Source: Hydrogenovibrio kuenenii DSM 12350
GTDB lineage: Bacteria > Pseudomonadota > Gammaproteobacteria > Thiomicrospirales > Thiomicrospiraceae
Length of the DNA stretch: 64,000 bases
Assembly: GCF_000526715.1 (NCBI RefSeq)
Contig: NZ_JAGP01000001.1
Coordinates: 310,001 to 374,000, forward strand
Reading direction: 5' to 3'
The notes under the pieces are model-generated. The model did not search any database. It was not told the origin of the DNA and worked only from the letters and a program-made list of their open reading frames with translations. Position numbers and translations under genes: made by a program. Shown here in pieces: positions 1 through 10,900 of the stretch (position 1 is its first letter; each line of letters begins with the position of its first letter).

Positions 1-1
1 A

Positions 2-667
2 TCATTAATTGATTCGCATGTGCTTGTTGCTGGTGTGGGCGGTGTCGGTGGTTTTGTTATTGAAGCACTGGCGAGAGCAGGTGTTGGTAAGCTTACAATT
101 GTTGATCATGATAATGTTTCAGCTTCGAATATGAACCGTCAAATCATTGCCCTTAATTCTACGATAGGACAAAACAAGGCGGTTGTTATGCAACAGCGCA
201 TTCAGGATATCAACCCGGAATGTCGTGTTGAAGTCATTCAAAGCTTTTTGAAGCCTGAAGATATGGATGACTTACTCTCTCAACCTTTTGACTATGTAGT
301 GGATGCGATTGATAGCCTTAATTGCAAAGTTAATTTAGTTTCAACGGCAATCAGCAAAGGCTATAAAGTAATTGCGAGTATGGGAGCAGGACGTCGAGTT
401 GATCCCACCAAAATCATGATGACAGATTTGAATAAAACGCATACCTGTGGTCTAGCTAGGCAAGTCAGGCAGCGCCTTAAAAAGCAAGGTTATAAGAAAG
501 GATTGACGGTTGTCTTTTCTACTGAACTACCAAAAGCACCAGGGCCTATGGAAGAAATAGAAGGGGCTAGAGGGCGTGTTGTGAATGGTACGGCAAGTTA
601 TATGCCTGGTATTTTTGGTTTGATGATTGCAGGCAAGGTTATCCAGGATCTTTCAGTATTAGATTAA
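2..667 (+). CDS. tcdA: tRNA threonylcarbamoyladenosine dehydratase, 5'-truncated by window edge
   Basis: The reading frame is open from base 2, so the start codon lies outside the window. ThiF/E1-like ATP-binding fold: the glycine-rich GVGGVGG loop is at the visible N-terminus, followed by the acidic VDHDNVSASNMNRQ segment that binds the nucleotide. The C-terminal GRVVNGTASYMPGIFG stretch and lack of a CxxC zinc pair fit the TcdA/CsdL family, which cyclises t6A37 to ct6A in ANN-decoding tRNAs, rather than MoeB/ThiF. It converges on the next gene with a 4-bp overlap of stops. Confident for family; the missing N-terminal part cannot be checked. Confidence 0.88.
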   Translation, partial: SLIDSHVLVAGVGGVGGFVIEALARAGVGKLTIVDHDNVSASNMNRQIIALNSTIGQNKAVVMQQRIQDINPECRVEVIQSFLKPEDMDDLLSQPFDYVVDAIDSLNCKVNLVSTAISKGYKVIASMGAGRRVDPTKIMMTDLNKTHTCGLARQVRQRLKKQGYKKGLTVVFSTELPKAPGPMEEIEGARGRVVNGTASYMPGIFGLMIAGKVIQDLSVLD

Positions 668-1431
668 TAAAGTAAGGGATAGATGCCTTCTTGGCGAACT
701 TTACTGGTTGCTCGTTTTATTACCCCCCCAGCCTGGTACTTTTTGATGAGCTTTTGAACGATATTTCGCGTTGCTGTTAGGTTCATGCCCGGTTTTATCT
801 CATTGGCATATAGAAGCTTTAAGAATATATAGTCTAGCCCTGATAAAAGCTCAACCTTACTGACATCATTAGCGACAGAGGGGTAAACCCAGTTTGAGTC
901 GTTGGGTAGCCCCATTATCTGTGTGAGTTCTTCTACCACGCAAGCAGGCAATAAACCTTTTGTCATGGCGTAGTCTATGGGGATGACAACTGTTGCACGA
1001 TCAATCTCATGTCTTTTGTTTTTGTGAATTGTTGCCATGCAGTTACTTTCGGTTGAAAGGTTCGGCTGCTTGTTGCCAGTATATTTATCAATGACAGCCT
1101 GGTAATACTTGTCTTTGGTAATCAGTATTTTCAAATTGGTTAATGAAGCTTCTTGTGCACTAGAAATAGGGTGGTGAGTGATGTGTTGTAACTGTTTCAA
1201 ATGGGCGTCAATCATCTGAATAACGGGTTCGTAGGGCTTGAGGTGCAAGAAAGTTATTTGGTAATGAATTGGCTTCGTCCACTTGCTGATCTTCATGTCT
1301 GAAGCTTGGTATTCATTTTTTAGAGCAATTTCAATAAAAGCTTTTTCAATATAAGCTGGCTTTTGCCAGCTGTTCGGATTTGCACTGCCTAGTAAAAGGG
1401 TGGAGATTAAGGCAAGCCAAACTTTTTTCAT
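664..1431 (-). CDS. DUF2927 family secreted protein
   Basis: A 255-residue protein with a short hydrophobic N-terminal signal (MKKVWLALISTLLLGSA) and no lipobox. The central and C-terminal parts match the DUF2927 pattern as I know it: a Cys near residue 130, an IPIDYA strand, CVVEELTQIMGLPNDS, then LLSGLDYIFLKLLYANEIKPGM. The EELTQ motif is metalloprotease-like in appearance but has no full HExxH, so no activity is assigned. It sits 8 bp downstream of uvrA on the same strand, possibly cotranscribed. A CCCAGCCTGGTA string near its 3' end resembles the dispersed repeat found elsewhere in the window. Function unknown. Confidence 0.75.
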   Translation of the reverse strand: MKKVWLALISTLLLGSANPNSWQKPAYIEKAFIEIALKNEYQASDMKISKWTKPIHYQITFLHLKPYEPVIQMIDAHLKQLQHITHHPISSAQEASLTNLKILITKDKYYQAVIDKYTGNKQPNLSTESNCMATIHKNKRHEIDRATVVIPIDYAMTKGLLPACVVEELTQIMGLPNDSNWVYPSVANDVSKVELLSGLDYIFLKLLYANEIKPGMNLTATRNIVQKLIKKYQAGGVIKRATSKVRQEGIYPLLY

Positions 1432-1439
1432 GTCTAAGC

Positions 1440-4247
1440 TCAGTTCAGTAAAGGTTTTAAATAATACCCCGTATGTGAACGTTTGATATCTGCTATTTCT
1501 TCTGGAGTGCCGACAGCAATGATTTCACCACCACCTGAACCGCCTTCTGGGCCAAGATCAACAATCCAGTCGGCAGTTTTTATTACATCTAAATTGTGCT
1601 CAATAATCACGATTGTATTTCCGTGGTCACGAAGGTTACGAATCACTTTTAACAGTAGTTCGATATCATGAAAATGTAAACCAGTTGTCGGTTCATCCAG
1701 GATATAAAGTGTGTTTCCTGTGTCACGTTTAGAAAGCTCTTTTGCCAACTTAACACGTTGTGCTTCACCGCCGGAAAGGGTAGTCGCACTTTGACCTAGC
1801 TTGATGTATCCCAAGCCTACTTCCATTAGCATTTGCAGTTTTCTTGCGATGACAGGGATGGCATCAAAAAACGCTCTGGCATCCTCGACAGTCATTTCAA
1901 GAATTTTGTGGATATTTTTACCTTTGTACTCAACTTGTAGTGTTTCACGGTTGTAACGAGCTCCATTACAAGTATCACAAGCGACATAAACATCAGGTAA
2001 GAAGTGCATCTCAACTTTTAGTACACCATCCCCTTGGCATGCTTCACAGCGTCCGCCTTTAACATTGAAGCTAAAGCGTCCAGGCGTATAGCCTCTGGCT
2101 CTAGATTCTGGTGTGGCAGCTAATAGTTCGCGTATTGGAGTGAATAGGCCTGTATAAGTTGCAGGATTTGAACGAGGCGTTCGGCCAATAGGGCTTTGGT
2201 CAATGTTTACCACCTTGTCAAAGTGCTCAAGCCCACTTACTTTCTTGTAAGGCGCAGCTTCTAGTTGTGCATTGTTGAGTTTAGTTGCGGTGATCTTGTA
2301 AAGGGTTTCGTTAATCAATGTTGACTTACCAGAACCGGAAACACCTGTAATACAAGTCAAAAGCCCAGCAGGAATTTCAAGTGTTACATCTTTCAAATTG
2401 TTGCCAGAAGCGCCTTCAATGACTAAGGTTTTATTGGTGTAAGGCAGTCTGGTTTCGGGAACTTCTATTTTTCTTGTGCCGGACAAATATTGTCCTGTTA
2501 AAGAAGCGGGAGATGCCATAACTTCTTCTGGTGTGCCTTCTGCCATGATTCGCCCACCATGTATGCCGGCGCCAGGACCTATATCAAGAACATAATCTGC
2601 CGCTCGGATAGCATCTTCATCGTGCTCTACTACAATAACTGTGTTTCCTAAATCTCTTAGGTGTGTCAGTGTATTGAGCAGGCGGTCGTTATCGCGTTGA
2701 TGTAATCCAATTGAAGGTTCATCTAATACATACATTACACCAACCAGGCCTGCACCGATTTGTGAGGCGAGTCGGATGCGTTGAGCTTCTCCACCGGATA
2801 GGGTGTCAGCACTTCTGCCAAGTGTTAAGTAATTGAGACCCACATTCACTAGGAAAGATAAGCGTTCATGCACTTCTTTAATAATCTTTTGTGCAATCTG
2901 ACCTTTTGTACCTTCTAAAATAAGATTGGAAAAGAAGTCGTGCAATTGTCCAACGGGTAGTTCAGTCAAGCTTGGCAAGGTGTGATCTAAAACAAATACA
3001 TTACGAGCGGCCTCGTTTAAACGAGTACCGTGACAGCTACCACAGGGTTGTGAAATACGGTACTTGTCCAGTTCATCTCTTACACTTTTGCTTTCGGTTT
3101 CTGCAAAGCGGCGCTCCATATTGGGAATAACACCTTCAAAGCGGCGAGTATCTGAGTAACGCCCATGAGGAAGAGGAAGTTTCTCTTTACCTGAGCCGAA
3201 TAGGATGATGTGTTGATGCTTTTCTGTTAGCTCATTCCAAGGCGTTTCGATATCAAATTGATAATGGTCTGCCACAGCTTTAAGAATGTCATAGTAGTAT
3301 TTATGGCGTCGATCCCACCCACGAATTGCACCACCAGCCAGACTAAGTTCAGGGTGGATAATCACTTTACTGGCATCAAAATTTTCTTTTATGCCTAAGC
3401 CATCACAGGTTGGGCAAGCGCCATGTGGATTGTTAAATGAAAAAATTCTTGGTTCCAGCTCCGGTACAGAGTAGCCACAATGTGGACAGGAAAATCTTTC
3501 GGAGAATAACAGTTGAAAGTCGTCGCTATCATCCATGGGGACAACTTGTGCAATACCGTCAGCTAAATGAAGAGCAGTTTCAAAAGATTCAGCTAAGCGC
3601 TGTTTAATATCGTCGCGGATTTTGAAGCGGTCAACAACCACTTCAATGTTGTGCTTGATGTTTTTATCCAGCTCGATTGATCCGTCCAGTTCCATGAGTT
3701 TGCCGTTAATTCGGGCACGAACATAGCCTTGAGCTTGCAACTCATTGAGTAAGTTTATGTGAGTCCCTTTTTTACCTCGTACAACCGGCGCAATAAGCAG
3801 GCATTTGGTGCCTTCAGATAGTTCGAGCGTGTGATCGACCATTTGGCTAACGGTTTGTGCTTCTAAGTCACAGCCGTGAGTCGGGCAGCGCGGTGTTCCG
3901 GCGCGTGCAAACAATAATCTCAAATAATCATAAACCTCTGTCACGGTTCCTACGGTTGAGCGTGGGTTGTGAGAGGTGGATTTTTGCTCAATAGAAATAG
4001 CAGGCGACAGACCTTCAATGTGATCTATGTCAGGCTTGTTCATTATCGACAAGAATTGGCGAGCATAAGCTGACAGTGACTCAACGTAGCGACGTTGACC
4101 TTCAGCATAAATCGTGTCAAATGCTAGAGAAGATTTTCCGGACCCTGATAAGCCAGTAATAACAATTAGTTTATCGCGAGGAAGTTTAACGTCGATATTT
4201 TTTAAGTTGTGGGTTCTGGCACCACGGACAATAATTTCTTCTAGCAT
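1440..4247 (-). CDS. uvrA: Excinuclease ABC subunit A
   Basis: A 935-residue UvrA, close to the usual 940. It recognises damage in nucleotide excision repair and loads UvrB. Visible are two ABC ATPase halves: Walker [10 protein letters not shown] near residue 32 and GVSGSGKST near residue 635, with two LSGGEAQR signatures and two Walker B regions ([20 protein letters not shown]). Zinc-binding CxxC pairs are present (CPHCGY, CPTCDG, CEACQG, CDTCNG). It is divergent from the MFS gene; I see no convincing LexA box in the 171-bp spacer. Confidence 0.98.
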   Translation of the reverse strand: MLEEIIVRGARTHNLKNIDVKLPRDKLIVITGLSGSGKSSLAFDTIYAEGQRRYVESLSAYARQFLSIMNKPDIDHIEGLSPAISIEQKSTSHNPRSTVGTVTEVYDYLRLLFARAGTPRCPTHGCDLEAQTVSQMVDHTLELSEGTKCLLIAPVVRGKKGTHINLLNELQAQGYVRARINGKLMELDGSIELDKNIKHNIEVVVDRFKIRDDIKQRLAESFETALHLADGIAQVVPMDDSDDFQLLFSERFSCPHCGYSVPELEPRIFSFNNPHGACPTCDGLGIKENFDASKVIIHPELSLAGGAIRGWDRRHKYYYDILKAVADHYQFDIETPWNELTEKHQHIILFGSGKEKLPLPHGRYSDTRRFEGVIPNMERRFAETESKSVRDELDKYRISQPCGSCHGTRLNEAARNVFVLDHTLPSLTELPVGQLHDFFSNLILEGTKGQIAQKIIKEVHERLSFLVNVGLNYLTLGRSADTLSGGEAQRIRLASQIGAGLVGVMYVLDEPSIGLHQRDNDRLLNTLTHLRDLGNTVIVVEHDEDAIRAADYVLDIGPGAGIHGGRIMAEGTPEEVMASPASLTGQYLSGTRKIEVPETRLPYTNKTLVIEGASGNNLKDVTLEIPAGLLTCITGVSGSGKSTLINETLYKITATKLNNAQLEAAPYKKVSGLEHFDKVVNIDQSPIGRTPRSNPATYTGLFTPIRELLAATPESRARGYTPGRFSFNVKGGRCEACQGDGVLKVEMHFLPDVYVACDTCNGARYNRETLQVEYKGKNIHKILEMTVEDARAFFDAIPVIARKLQMLMEVGLGYIKLGQSATTLSGGEAQRVKLAKELSKRDTGNTLYILDEPTTGLHFHDIELLLKVIRNLRDHGNTIVIIEHNLDVIKTADWIVDLGPEGGSGGGEIIAVGTPEEIADIKRSHTGYYLKPLLN

Positions 4248-4329
4248 AGGGGGACTCGAAATGAATTAATCGAAACGATCATTATAGCAAAAAGCAGGGT
4301 TCTTCAATCCTTTAAACCTTATGCTTTGC

Positions 4330-4335
4330 TATAAT
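4330..4335 (+). promoter_or_regulatory. Extended -10 promoter element for the MFS gene
   Basis: TGCTATAAT at 4327-4335 is a perfect extended -10 about 84 bp upstream of the MFS start codon and pointing toward it. No good -35 is seen at 16-18 bp spacing, which is typical of extended -10 promoters. Confidence 0.45.
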
Positions 4336-4418
4336 TCGACGCGGTATTCGCCAGAGCTACGGCGGTTACACGTGATTTCAGAAAATGGACTTCAATCAAA
4401 CAAGATTTAGGAATAGAC

Positions 4419-5807
4419 ATGACCTCAGAGAATCAGACAATGCAACCCTTAGAGAAACGCGCTGCCCTTTCAGTGTCCGGTATTTTTGCGACCCGAATGC
4501 TTGGTTTGTTTATGATCTTTCCGGTATTTGCTATTTTTGCGCAACAAGAATTTAAAGATGTTACCGGTACGCAAATCGGGATAGCAATGGGGATATATGG
4601 TTTGACGCAAGCATTTTTGCAGATTCCTTACGGCATGTTGTCCGATAAGTTTGGGCGTAAGCCTTTGATTATTGCGGGTATGCTCATTTTTATGTTTGGT
4701 TCAATTATCTGTGCCATGGCGGATTCGATAGAAATGATGATTGTCGGGCGAGCGATTCAAGGTATGGGGGCTGTTGCAGCAGTATTAATGGCAACCGTTG
4801 CAGACTTGGTAACGGAACAGTTCCGCTTAAGAGCCATGTCAATTGTTGGGATGACGATTGGCTTCTCATTTACCGTATCACTAATCGTGGGGCCACTTTT
4901 AGGTGAGTTGTTTGGTGTGCGAGGTATCTTCTGGGTAATAGCATTGTTGGCTGTGGCAGGGATTTTATTGGTACTTTTTGCGGTACCGAAAATTGAGCAT
5001 CAAACTTTCCAGCGTGAAGCAGAAGTGGACACAACTCAGTTTAAGGATGTCTTGAAAAATACCCAGTTGCTACGTTTAGATATGGGCGTTTTTATTCTGC
5101 ATTCTATCCTAACGGCAATGTTTGTTGTCGTGCCTTTAATGATTCGTGATACAGCTCACCTGGATTCCTTGCATGATTGGGAATTGTATTTGCCTGTTAT
5201 GCTGTTGTCTTTTGTGTTGATGGTGCCGTTTATTATCATGGCTGAGTCGAAAGGTAAGATGAAACAGATTTTTGTCGGTTCAATCATCGCAATCGGGTTG
5301 GTGCAGGTAGCCCTGCTAAGTCTGTCAGGTGGTTATTGGCCAATTTTCTTAATCTTGATGGTGTTTTTCACAGCGTTTAATTTACTTGAAGCCTCTTTAC
5401 CTTCATTGGTTGTTAAGCTTTCTCCTGCGGACAAAAAAGGAACGGCAAGTGGTGTCTTTTCAAGTAGCCAGTTCTTTGGTGCTGCTCTAGGTGGTTTTGT
5501 TGGTGGTTGGATGTATCAGCATCACGGTTTTGAGGGTGTTTTCTTATTCACTTCAGGTGCCGCACTGTTGTGGGCAGCTGTTGCTGCGACTATGCAAAAG
5601 CCACTTCCATTAAGTATTGCATCAGTACCTATTCAAGGTGATATGAAGGAAAGTGAGATCCCAGCGTTGACAGAAAAACTTCTTTCATACGATGGTGTTT
5701 ATGAAGCGGTGTTCATTCTTGCAGAGAACCGTGTCTACTTTAAAATCGACCGTAAAAAAATCAATGAAGTTGGTTTGATTAATTACCTTGAACGCGGATT
5801 GTCTTGA
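4419..5807 (+). CDS. YajR-like MFS transporter with C-terminal cytosolic domain
   Basis: A 462-residue major facilitator superfamily permease. The N-terminal half has TRMLGLFMIFPVFAIFAQQ and the loop 2-3 signature YGMLSDKFGRKP near residue 75, followed by eleven further hydrophobic segments. After the last membrane segment (ends about residue 395) a soluble stretch of about 65 residues contains YDGVYEAVFILAENRVYFKID, matching the ferredoxin-like YAM domain of E. coli YajR (454 aa). The substrate is unknown for the family. Location between uvrA and ssb is common in gammaproteobacteria. Confidence 0.85.
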   Translation: MTSENQTMQPLEKRAALSVSGIFATRMLGLFMIFPVFAIFAQQEFKDVTGTQIGIAMGIYGLTQAFLQIPYGMLSDKFGRKPLIIAGMLIFMFGSIICAMADSIEMMIVGRAIQGMGAVAAVLMATVADLVTEQFRLRAMSIVGMTIGFSFTVSLIVGPLLGELFGVRGIFWVIALLAVAGILLVLFAVPKIEHQTFQREAEVDTTQFKDVLKNTQLLRLDMGVFILHSILTAMFVVVPLMIRDTAHLDSLHDWELYLPVMLLSFVLMVPFIIMAESKGKMKQIFVGSIIAIGLVQVALLSLSGGYWPIFLILMVFFTAFNLLEASLPSLVVKLSPADKKGTASGVFSSSQFFGAALGGFVGGWMYQHHGFEGVFLFTSGAALLWAAVAATMQKPLPLSIASVPIQGDMKESEIPALTEKLLSYDGVYEAVFILAENRVYFKIDRKKINEVGLINYLERGLS

Positions 5808-5876
5808 AAATTCCAAACAAGCTGAATAGCCTTGGTTATAATAAATAGCTAAATGGTTGCTAAAAACTTAGAAATC

Positions 5877-5906
5877 AAAATCTGCCAGGCTGGGTATCAG
5901 CCTTTT
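5877..5906 (+). repeat. Dispersed repeat motif copy, with its own hairpin
   Basis: AAAATCTGCCAGGCTGGG at 5877-5894 is an exact copy of the dispersed motif. Here the motif continues into AGGCTG-ggtat-CAGCCTTTT (5886-5906), a stem-loop followed by T residues, so it may also terminate the MFS transcript just upstream of ssb. Confidence 0.75.
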
Positions 5907-5938
5907 GGGAATGAAAAGAACAAGATGGAGTGTAGAGC

Positions 5939-6511
5939 GTGAGAGGAGTAAACAAAGTCATTTTGGTGGGGACCTTGGGGCGAGATCCAGAAATGAAGTA
6001 TGCTGCGAATGGAAATGCGATTGCTAACCTGAGTATTGCAACATCAGAAAACTGGACAGACAAAACCTCCGGTCAAAAACAAGAAAAAACCGAATGGCAT
6101 CGCGTAGTGATTTTTGGCAAATTAGCTGAAATCGCTGGGCAATACTTAACAAAAGGCTCTCAAGTTTACTTAGAAGGTAAGCTGCAAACACGCAAATGGC
6201 AGGATCAAAACTCTGGTCAGGATCGTTACTCAACAGAAGTAGTTATTGATTTTAACGGTCAAATGCAAATGCTTGGTGGTGGAAATCGTCAAGGTGATGC
6301 TGCTTTTGGTCAAGCACCTGCGGGTATGAATCCAGGGGTGCCGCCAATGGGGCAGCAAGCGCCTCAAGGTGGGCAGGGCTTTGCACCTCAAGGAAATCAA
6401 GGGCAGCCTAACTATGGTCAGCAACAGCCTATGCAAAACCAAGCACCGCCAATGCAGCAAGCACCTGCGTATCCAGAAAATGATTTTGGTGATGATGACG
6501 TACCGTTTTAG
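5939..6511 (+). CDS. ssb: Single-stranded DNA-binding protein
   Basis: A 190-residue SSB that coats ssDNA in replication, recombination and repair. The OB fold starts [17 protein letters not shown] and includes SIATSENW and [15 protein letters not shown] Gln/Gly/Pro-rich linker (about residues 115-178) precedes the acidic partner-binding tip DFGDDDVPF. The GTG start is chosen because the frame opens there, and GGAG lies about 9 bases upstream; nearby ATGs are out of frame. It lies downstream of uvrA/MFS, as in many relatives. Confidence 0.97.
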   Translation: MRGVNKVILVGTLGRDPEMKYAANGNAIANLSIATSENWTDKTSGQKQEKTEWHRVVIFGKLAEIAGQYLTKGSQVYLEGKLQTRKWQDQNSGQDRYSTEVVIDFNGQMQMLGGGNRQGDAAFGQAPAGMNPGVPPMGQQAPQGGQGFAPQGNQGQPNYGQQQPMQNQAPPMQQAPAYPENDFGDDDVPF

Positions 6512-6575
6512 GGTTTACCTGATGCTTAAATGTAATAAATTTTAAGTTATCATTTTGAAAATTAAGTTATTTTAT

Positions 6576-6614
6576 AAAAATACCCTGCACTAATTGTGTG
6601 GGGTATTTTTTTTT
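6576..6614 (+). terminator. Rho-independent terminator of ssb
   Basis: AAAAATACCC (6576-6585) pairs with GGGTATTTTT (6601-6610), with CAC/GTG extending the stem and a run of nine T residues. The A-rich left flank could let it work in both directions. Confidence 0.85.
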
Positions 6615-6686
6615 GTCCTAAAAAAAGTTATTTTGAGTATAGGCGATTTAGTATCCGTTCTGTTTAGGCAAGAAATTGAGTAGGGT

Positions 6687-7679
6687 ATGGATAAAAATTC
6701 AGCAGGATTATTTTCAATAAAATCATCAGAAAAAATATGTTCAAAGACAATTCTTTACGCTGAAGAGCAAGCGTTGATGCAGCCCTGGGTTGAGATGGAA
6801 TGTTATCAGTTGAGCCGAGGCAGCCAAGTTACACAGATGGAATGTCTTGACTTTGGTAATCATCATATTGTTCGCGAAACCCAGTTGGCGACTGTGCAAA
6901 AACAGGGTGTTATGCCTTCAAATTTTTGTACCATTTCGTATTGCACACCAGATCAAAAGTTTCGATTTTCAGAATTCAATGCAGAGAGTGATGCGACACT
7001 CTTTTTCATGCCAGAAAATACTGAATTTGATATTTATGTGCCTGAGGGGGTGCAATCCACCTATATCAGCATGAATCAAGATGATTTTCTGAATATTGCA
7101 AGAGTAATTAATCCAGCAGAATGGGAACAACCACCTCAACAGCTTGCTGGGCTGGTTACGGCGCAGAAAGGGGCCATAAAAGAAATATTGAATAGCTGTC
7201 TTGAAGCGGCAGAATTAAATGGTTCTGCAAGCCCCTTTTTAGAAACAGATGAGATGCGCAGTATGTTGTTAAAAAATATTGTGCAGATAGCGGCTTTTTC
7301 AGAAGGTGCTACACAACCAGACTGTACTGAAAAACGACAGCGTTTTTTTGCTATTTGTAAAAGGGCGCGGGCTTTTGTAGAAGAAACCCTTGCGGCGGAT
7401 ATTGTGCCTACAATCGTTGATATTTGTCAGTTTTTAGGGGTTTCTGAAAGAACACTGCAATATGCCTTTCATGCTTATGTTGATATGCCTCCAAATGCTT
7501 ACCTGCGTTTGTGTCGTTTAAACCGGGTGCAAGCAATTCTTCGTGCCTCTGCTCCATCTTCTGTCACAGTGACCGAAGTTGCCATGCGGTTTGGTTTTTT
7601 TCACCTAGGGCGATTTGCACTTGACTATCGCCAGTTGTTTAACGAAACACCCTCACAAACCCTCTCCCTGAGTTGTTAA
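6687..7679 (+). CDS. AraC-family transcriptional regulator
   Basis: A 330-residue regulator. The N-terminal 200 residues carry a degenerate ligand/dimerisation region (PENTEFDIYVPEG). The C-terminal AraC/XylS DNA-binding domain spans about residues 225-328: first helix-turn-helix IVDICQFLGVSERTLQYAF, conserved link PPNAYLRLCRLNRVQAIL, second helix-turn-helix VTEVAMRFGFFHLGRFALDYRQLFNETPSQTL. It lies 231 bp upstream of the autotransporter gene in the same direction, so it is a reasonable candidate for its regulator, but that is inference from position only. Confidence 0.9.
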   Translation: MDKNSAGLFSIKSSEKICSKTILYAEEQALMQPWVEMECYQLSRGSQVTQMECLDFGNHHIVRETQLATVQKQGVMPSNFCTISYCTPDQKFRFSEFNAESDATLFFMPENTEFDIYVPEGVQSTYISMNQDDFLNIARVINPAEWEQPPQQLAGLVTAQKGAIKEILNSCLEAAELNGSASPFLETDEMRSMLLKNIVQIAAFSEGATQPDCTEKRQRFFAICKRARAFVEETLAADIVPTIVDICQFLGVSERTLQYAFHAYVDMPPNAYLRLCRLNRVQAILRASAPSSVTVTEVAMRFGFFHLGRFALDYRQLFNETPSQTLSLSC

Positions 7680-7817
7680 CGCATCTTTACATCACTTTTG
7701 ATTTCTGTGAATTCTGTTAAGCAAATGATTTAGTTAAATCACTGGTTATAGCTGTTTAAGTCATTAATGCTTTCCAGTTTACGTTACATAAAGCCATTGT
7801 AAATTCCTGTAAAAAAC

Positions 7818-7851
7818 TTCCGAAATCTATCCCTTTGCGGAAACCGGATAG
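7818..7851 (+). promoter_or_regulatory. Interleaved inverted repeats upstream of the autotransporter
   Basis: TTCCG (7818-7822) pairs with CGGAA (7838-7842), and CTATCC (7827-7832) pairs with GGATAG (7846-7851). The order A-B-A'-B' is that of a possible pseudoknot in RNA, or of two overlapping operator dyads in DNA. It ends 59 bp before the start codon. Confidence 0.4.
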
Positions 7852-7910
7852 CGCAATACGTATTAAGTGCTTAAGGTTATGTGCATTATTTGATACTGGG
7901 AAGTGGATAG

Positions 7911-10900
7911 ATGTTTTTCAATAGAAACACAGGAAAAGAAGTGGGTGCTCGTATTTTTCATACAAAATTGAAGCCACTCATTGTTGTCATGTCGCCGTTG
8001 ATGGCATTAAGCACAAACTATTCAGCTTCAGCTGCGGTGATTGACTACGCCGATGGCGAAAATAAAACCGGCGCTATCACGCTAACCAATAATGCAACCC
8101 AGTTTCAGGTCACAAATGGCGGAGCGACCCAATCAGGTAATGTCCAGGGGGGGTACGTAATTGAGAAAATTGGTGCAGGGAAACTGACTCTAAGTGGAGA
8201 TAATCTGACAACAGGTATCGTTGTTTCTCAGGGAACTTTGCAAATCATTGACAATGCTATTTATCATACAGGCGACATCACCAATAATGCTACGCTGGAG
8301 CTTGGTGTGACGTCACCATTGACAACTTACTATGTAAATAAAGTAATAAGTGGTACTGGAGATTTTGTCAAAACTGGAGCAGGCGGCTTAGCCCTAAACA
8401 AGGCCAATACTTACACAGGTATAACGACTGTAACGGAAGGCACGTTAAATGTGACCGGTTCTATTGCGTCAACAACAGTCAACGTCGATACCGGCGGCAA
8501 ACTTCAGGTTGGAGGCTCTTCAATTGCAGATGCTGCAGCCTTGACGTTAAGTGGTACAGGTGATTTGTCCCTGACAGGTTCTGAGACCATTGGTTCATTG
8601 GCGAGTGCCTCAGGCACATCAACGGTCATAATATATAGTAATAAGACTCTGACAACAGGAGATGCTGCCGATACCACGTTTGCAGGAGTTATCTCTGACG
8701 GAGGTGCTTTTGCATCTGATATAGGTAATTTGGCTAAAACAGGTACTGGAACCTTTACTTTAACCGGTGCCAATACTTACACAGGTACAACGACTGTAAC
8801 GGAAGGCACGTTAAATGTAACCGGTTCTATTGCGTCAACAACAGTCAACGTCGATACCGGCGGCAAACTTCAGGTTGGAGGCTCTTCAATTGCAGATGCT
8901 GCAGCCTTGACGTTGAATGGTACAGGTCAATTACAAATTACCAGTTCTGAGACCATTGGTTCATTGGCGAGTGCCTCAGGAACATCAACGGTCACACTGG
9001 GTGCCAATACGCTGACAACAGGAGATGCCACCGACACCACGTTTGCAGGTGTTGCATCTGGCACCGGTGGTTTGACCAAAACAGGCACTGGAACCTTTAC
9101 CTTAACCGGTGCCAATACTTACACTGGCGGGACAACCATCATGGCGGGAACCCTGCAAATAGGTAGTGGAGGCTCGATCGGCTCAATTACCGGAGATATC
9201 GCGAATAATAGCAAGTTAACGTTTAACCGTTCCGATGTCTTGACTTATGGGAATGTAATCAGTGGAACGGGAAGTTTAACCAAGCTTGGGGCAGGCAGCT
9301 TAAACCTAAGCAATGCCAATACTTACACAGGTACAACCACTGTTAACGCAGGCACTCTATCTGTAAATGGTTCGATTATCAACTCGACAACGACTGTTAA
9401 CACCGGAGGTGCCTTAGGCGGTAATGGAACGGTTGGAAGTGTGTATATTGCAGGGGGCACCGTTGCTCCGGGTAATTCCATTGGCACTCTCAATGTAAAC
9501 GGCAATGTCGATTTTTCTGCTGGAGGTGTCTATGCGGTAGAGATAGATGACGCTGGCAATACGGATTTAATCAAAGCAAGCGGAACTGCTACACTGACCA
9601 ATGGAACTATTAATGTTAAACCTAAAGCAGGAAGCTATGGTGGCAGTACCAATTACACTGTGCTTACCGCCGCCGGTGGATTAGGTGGCACGACTTTTAG
9701 TGGTGTTAGCTCAAGCCTTGCATTTGTAACTCCAACTTTGTCTTATGATGCCAATAATGTCTATCTCAATATACGCCGCAATAGCACTAGGTATTCTCAG
9801 ACCGCGGTTACCCCTAACCAAGTGGCAGTAGGTGCTGCGCTTGATAGTATCTATAACTCTGGGAATAAAAGTCTAAACGATATATATAACAATCTAAATG
9901 TGCTAACCGAAAAGGGCGCAAGGCAGGCTTATGACTCACTAAGTGGAGTGCAGCTTAATTACAGTAATTTGGCTGCGCTTCAATCAGTCGGCCAGTTTAA
10001 AGGACTGCTCTTCGCTCGCATAGGGCAGAAAACTTCAATGTCAGCGAATAATCAACGTCATCTATTGGCCTACAATCAAGGTGAAACCATGATTGATGTT
10101 GGTCCGCAACTTTTTGATGATGATCAAATAGTCAAGCGGGATTGGTGGCTACGCGGTAGTGGTAACTTCGGCGATATTAGCAGTAATTCTGAATCCAGAG
10201 GAGCTCGATATAGCACTGGCGGAGTGGGTGTGGGAGCTGACTGGGGTCTAAGCAATAAACAGACAATCGGGGTCGCTTTTGGATATTCACATACTAACAC
10301 TGATGTAGAGGAAGCCAGTTTAAACGTTAATAGTTATCAAGTCGCTCTGTATGGGAAAAAGTCACTTGATAACAATTACTATATAAGTGCAGTGACGGGA
10401 GTGGGCTATCACCACACAAAAGCTAATCGAACAGTAAATGTGGGGACTACAAATCAGACAGCAAAATCTGACTTTGATTCTCAGACGATGAATGTTTCGA
10501 TTGAAGGTGGTCATACATTTGAATTGAGCGGTAAAGCCATGCTTACGCCATTCGCAGGTCTAGAATATACTCACATTAAACGTGAAGGATTTACTGAGCA
10601 TGGTGCGGGTTCTAGCAATTTACAAGTTGGCGAAGAGTCTCAAAACTCTTTGAAATCTTCTATTGGTGCTCGTGTAGAAAAGATCTGGATAACAGCTAAA
10701 GGTTACCATATTAAACCTTCTGCGGAACTGGCTTGGGTGCGTGAACTTGCAGATGATCAAGCAAGTTTTTATGCGGGGTTTGGCGGTGTGTCTGACATAC
10801 TATTTAATGTGAAAGGTGTTAAGCTTGATCGTAATCGTGCAAGAGCTGGGTTGGGGGTGAATGCTGCATTTTCTGAAGAAAGTTCGTTTGATTTAAAATA

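Noticed and set aside
8504-9505. Several open minus-strand frames of 60-89 codons inside the autotransporter gene
   Set aside because: They are Val/Ala/Pro-rich mirror images of the Thr/Gly-rich passenger repeats, lack ribosome-binding sites and repeat with the duplication.
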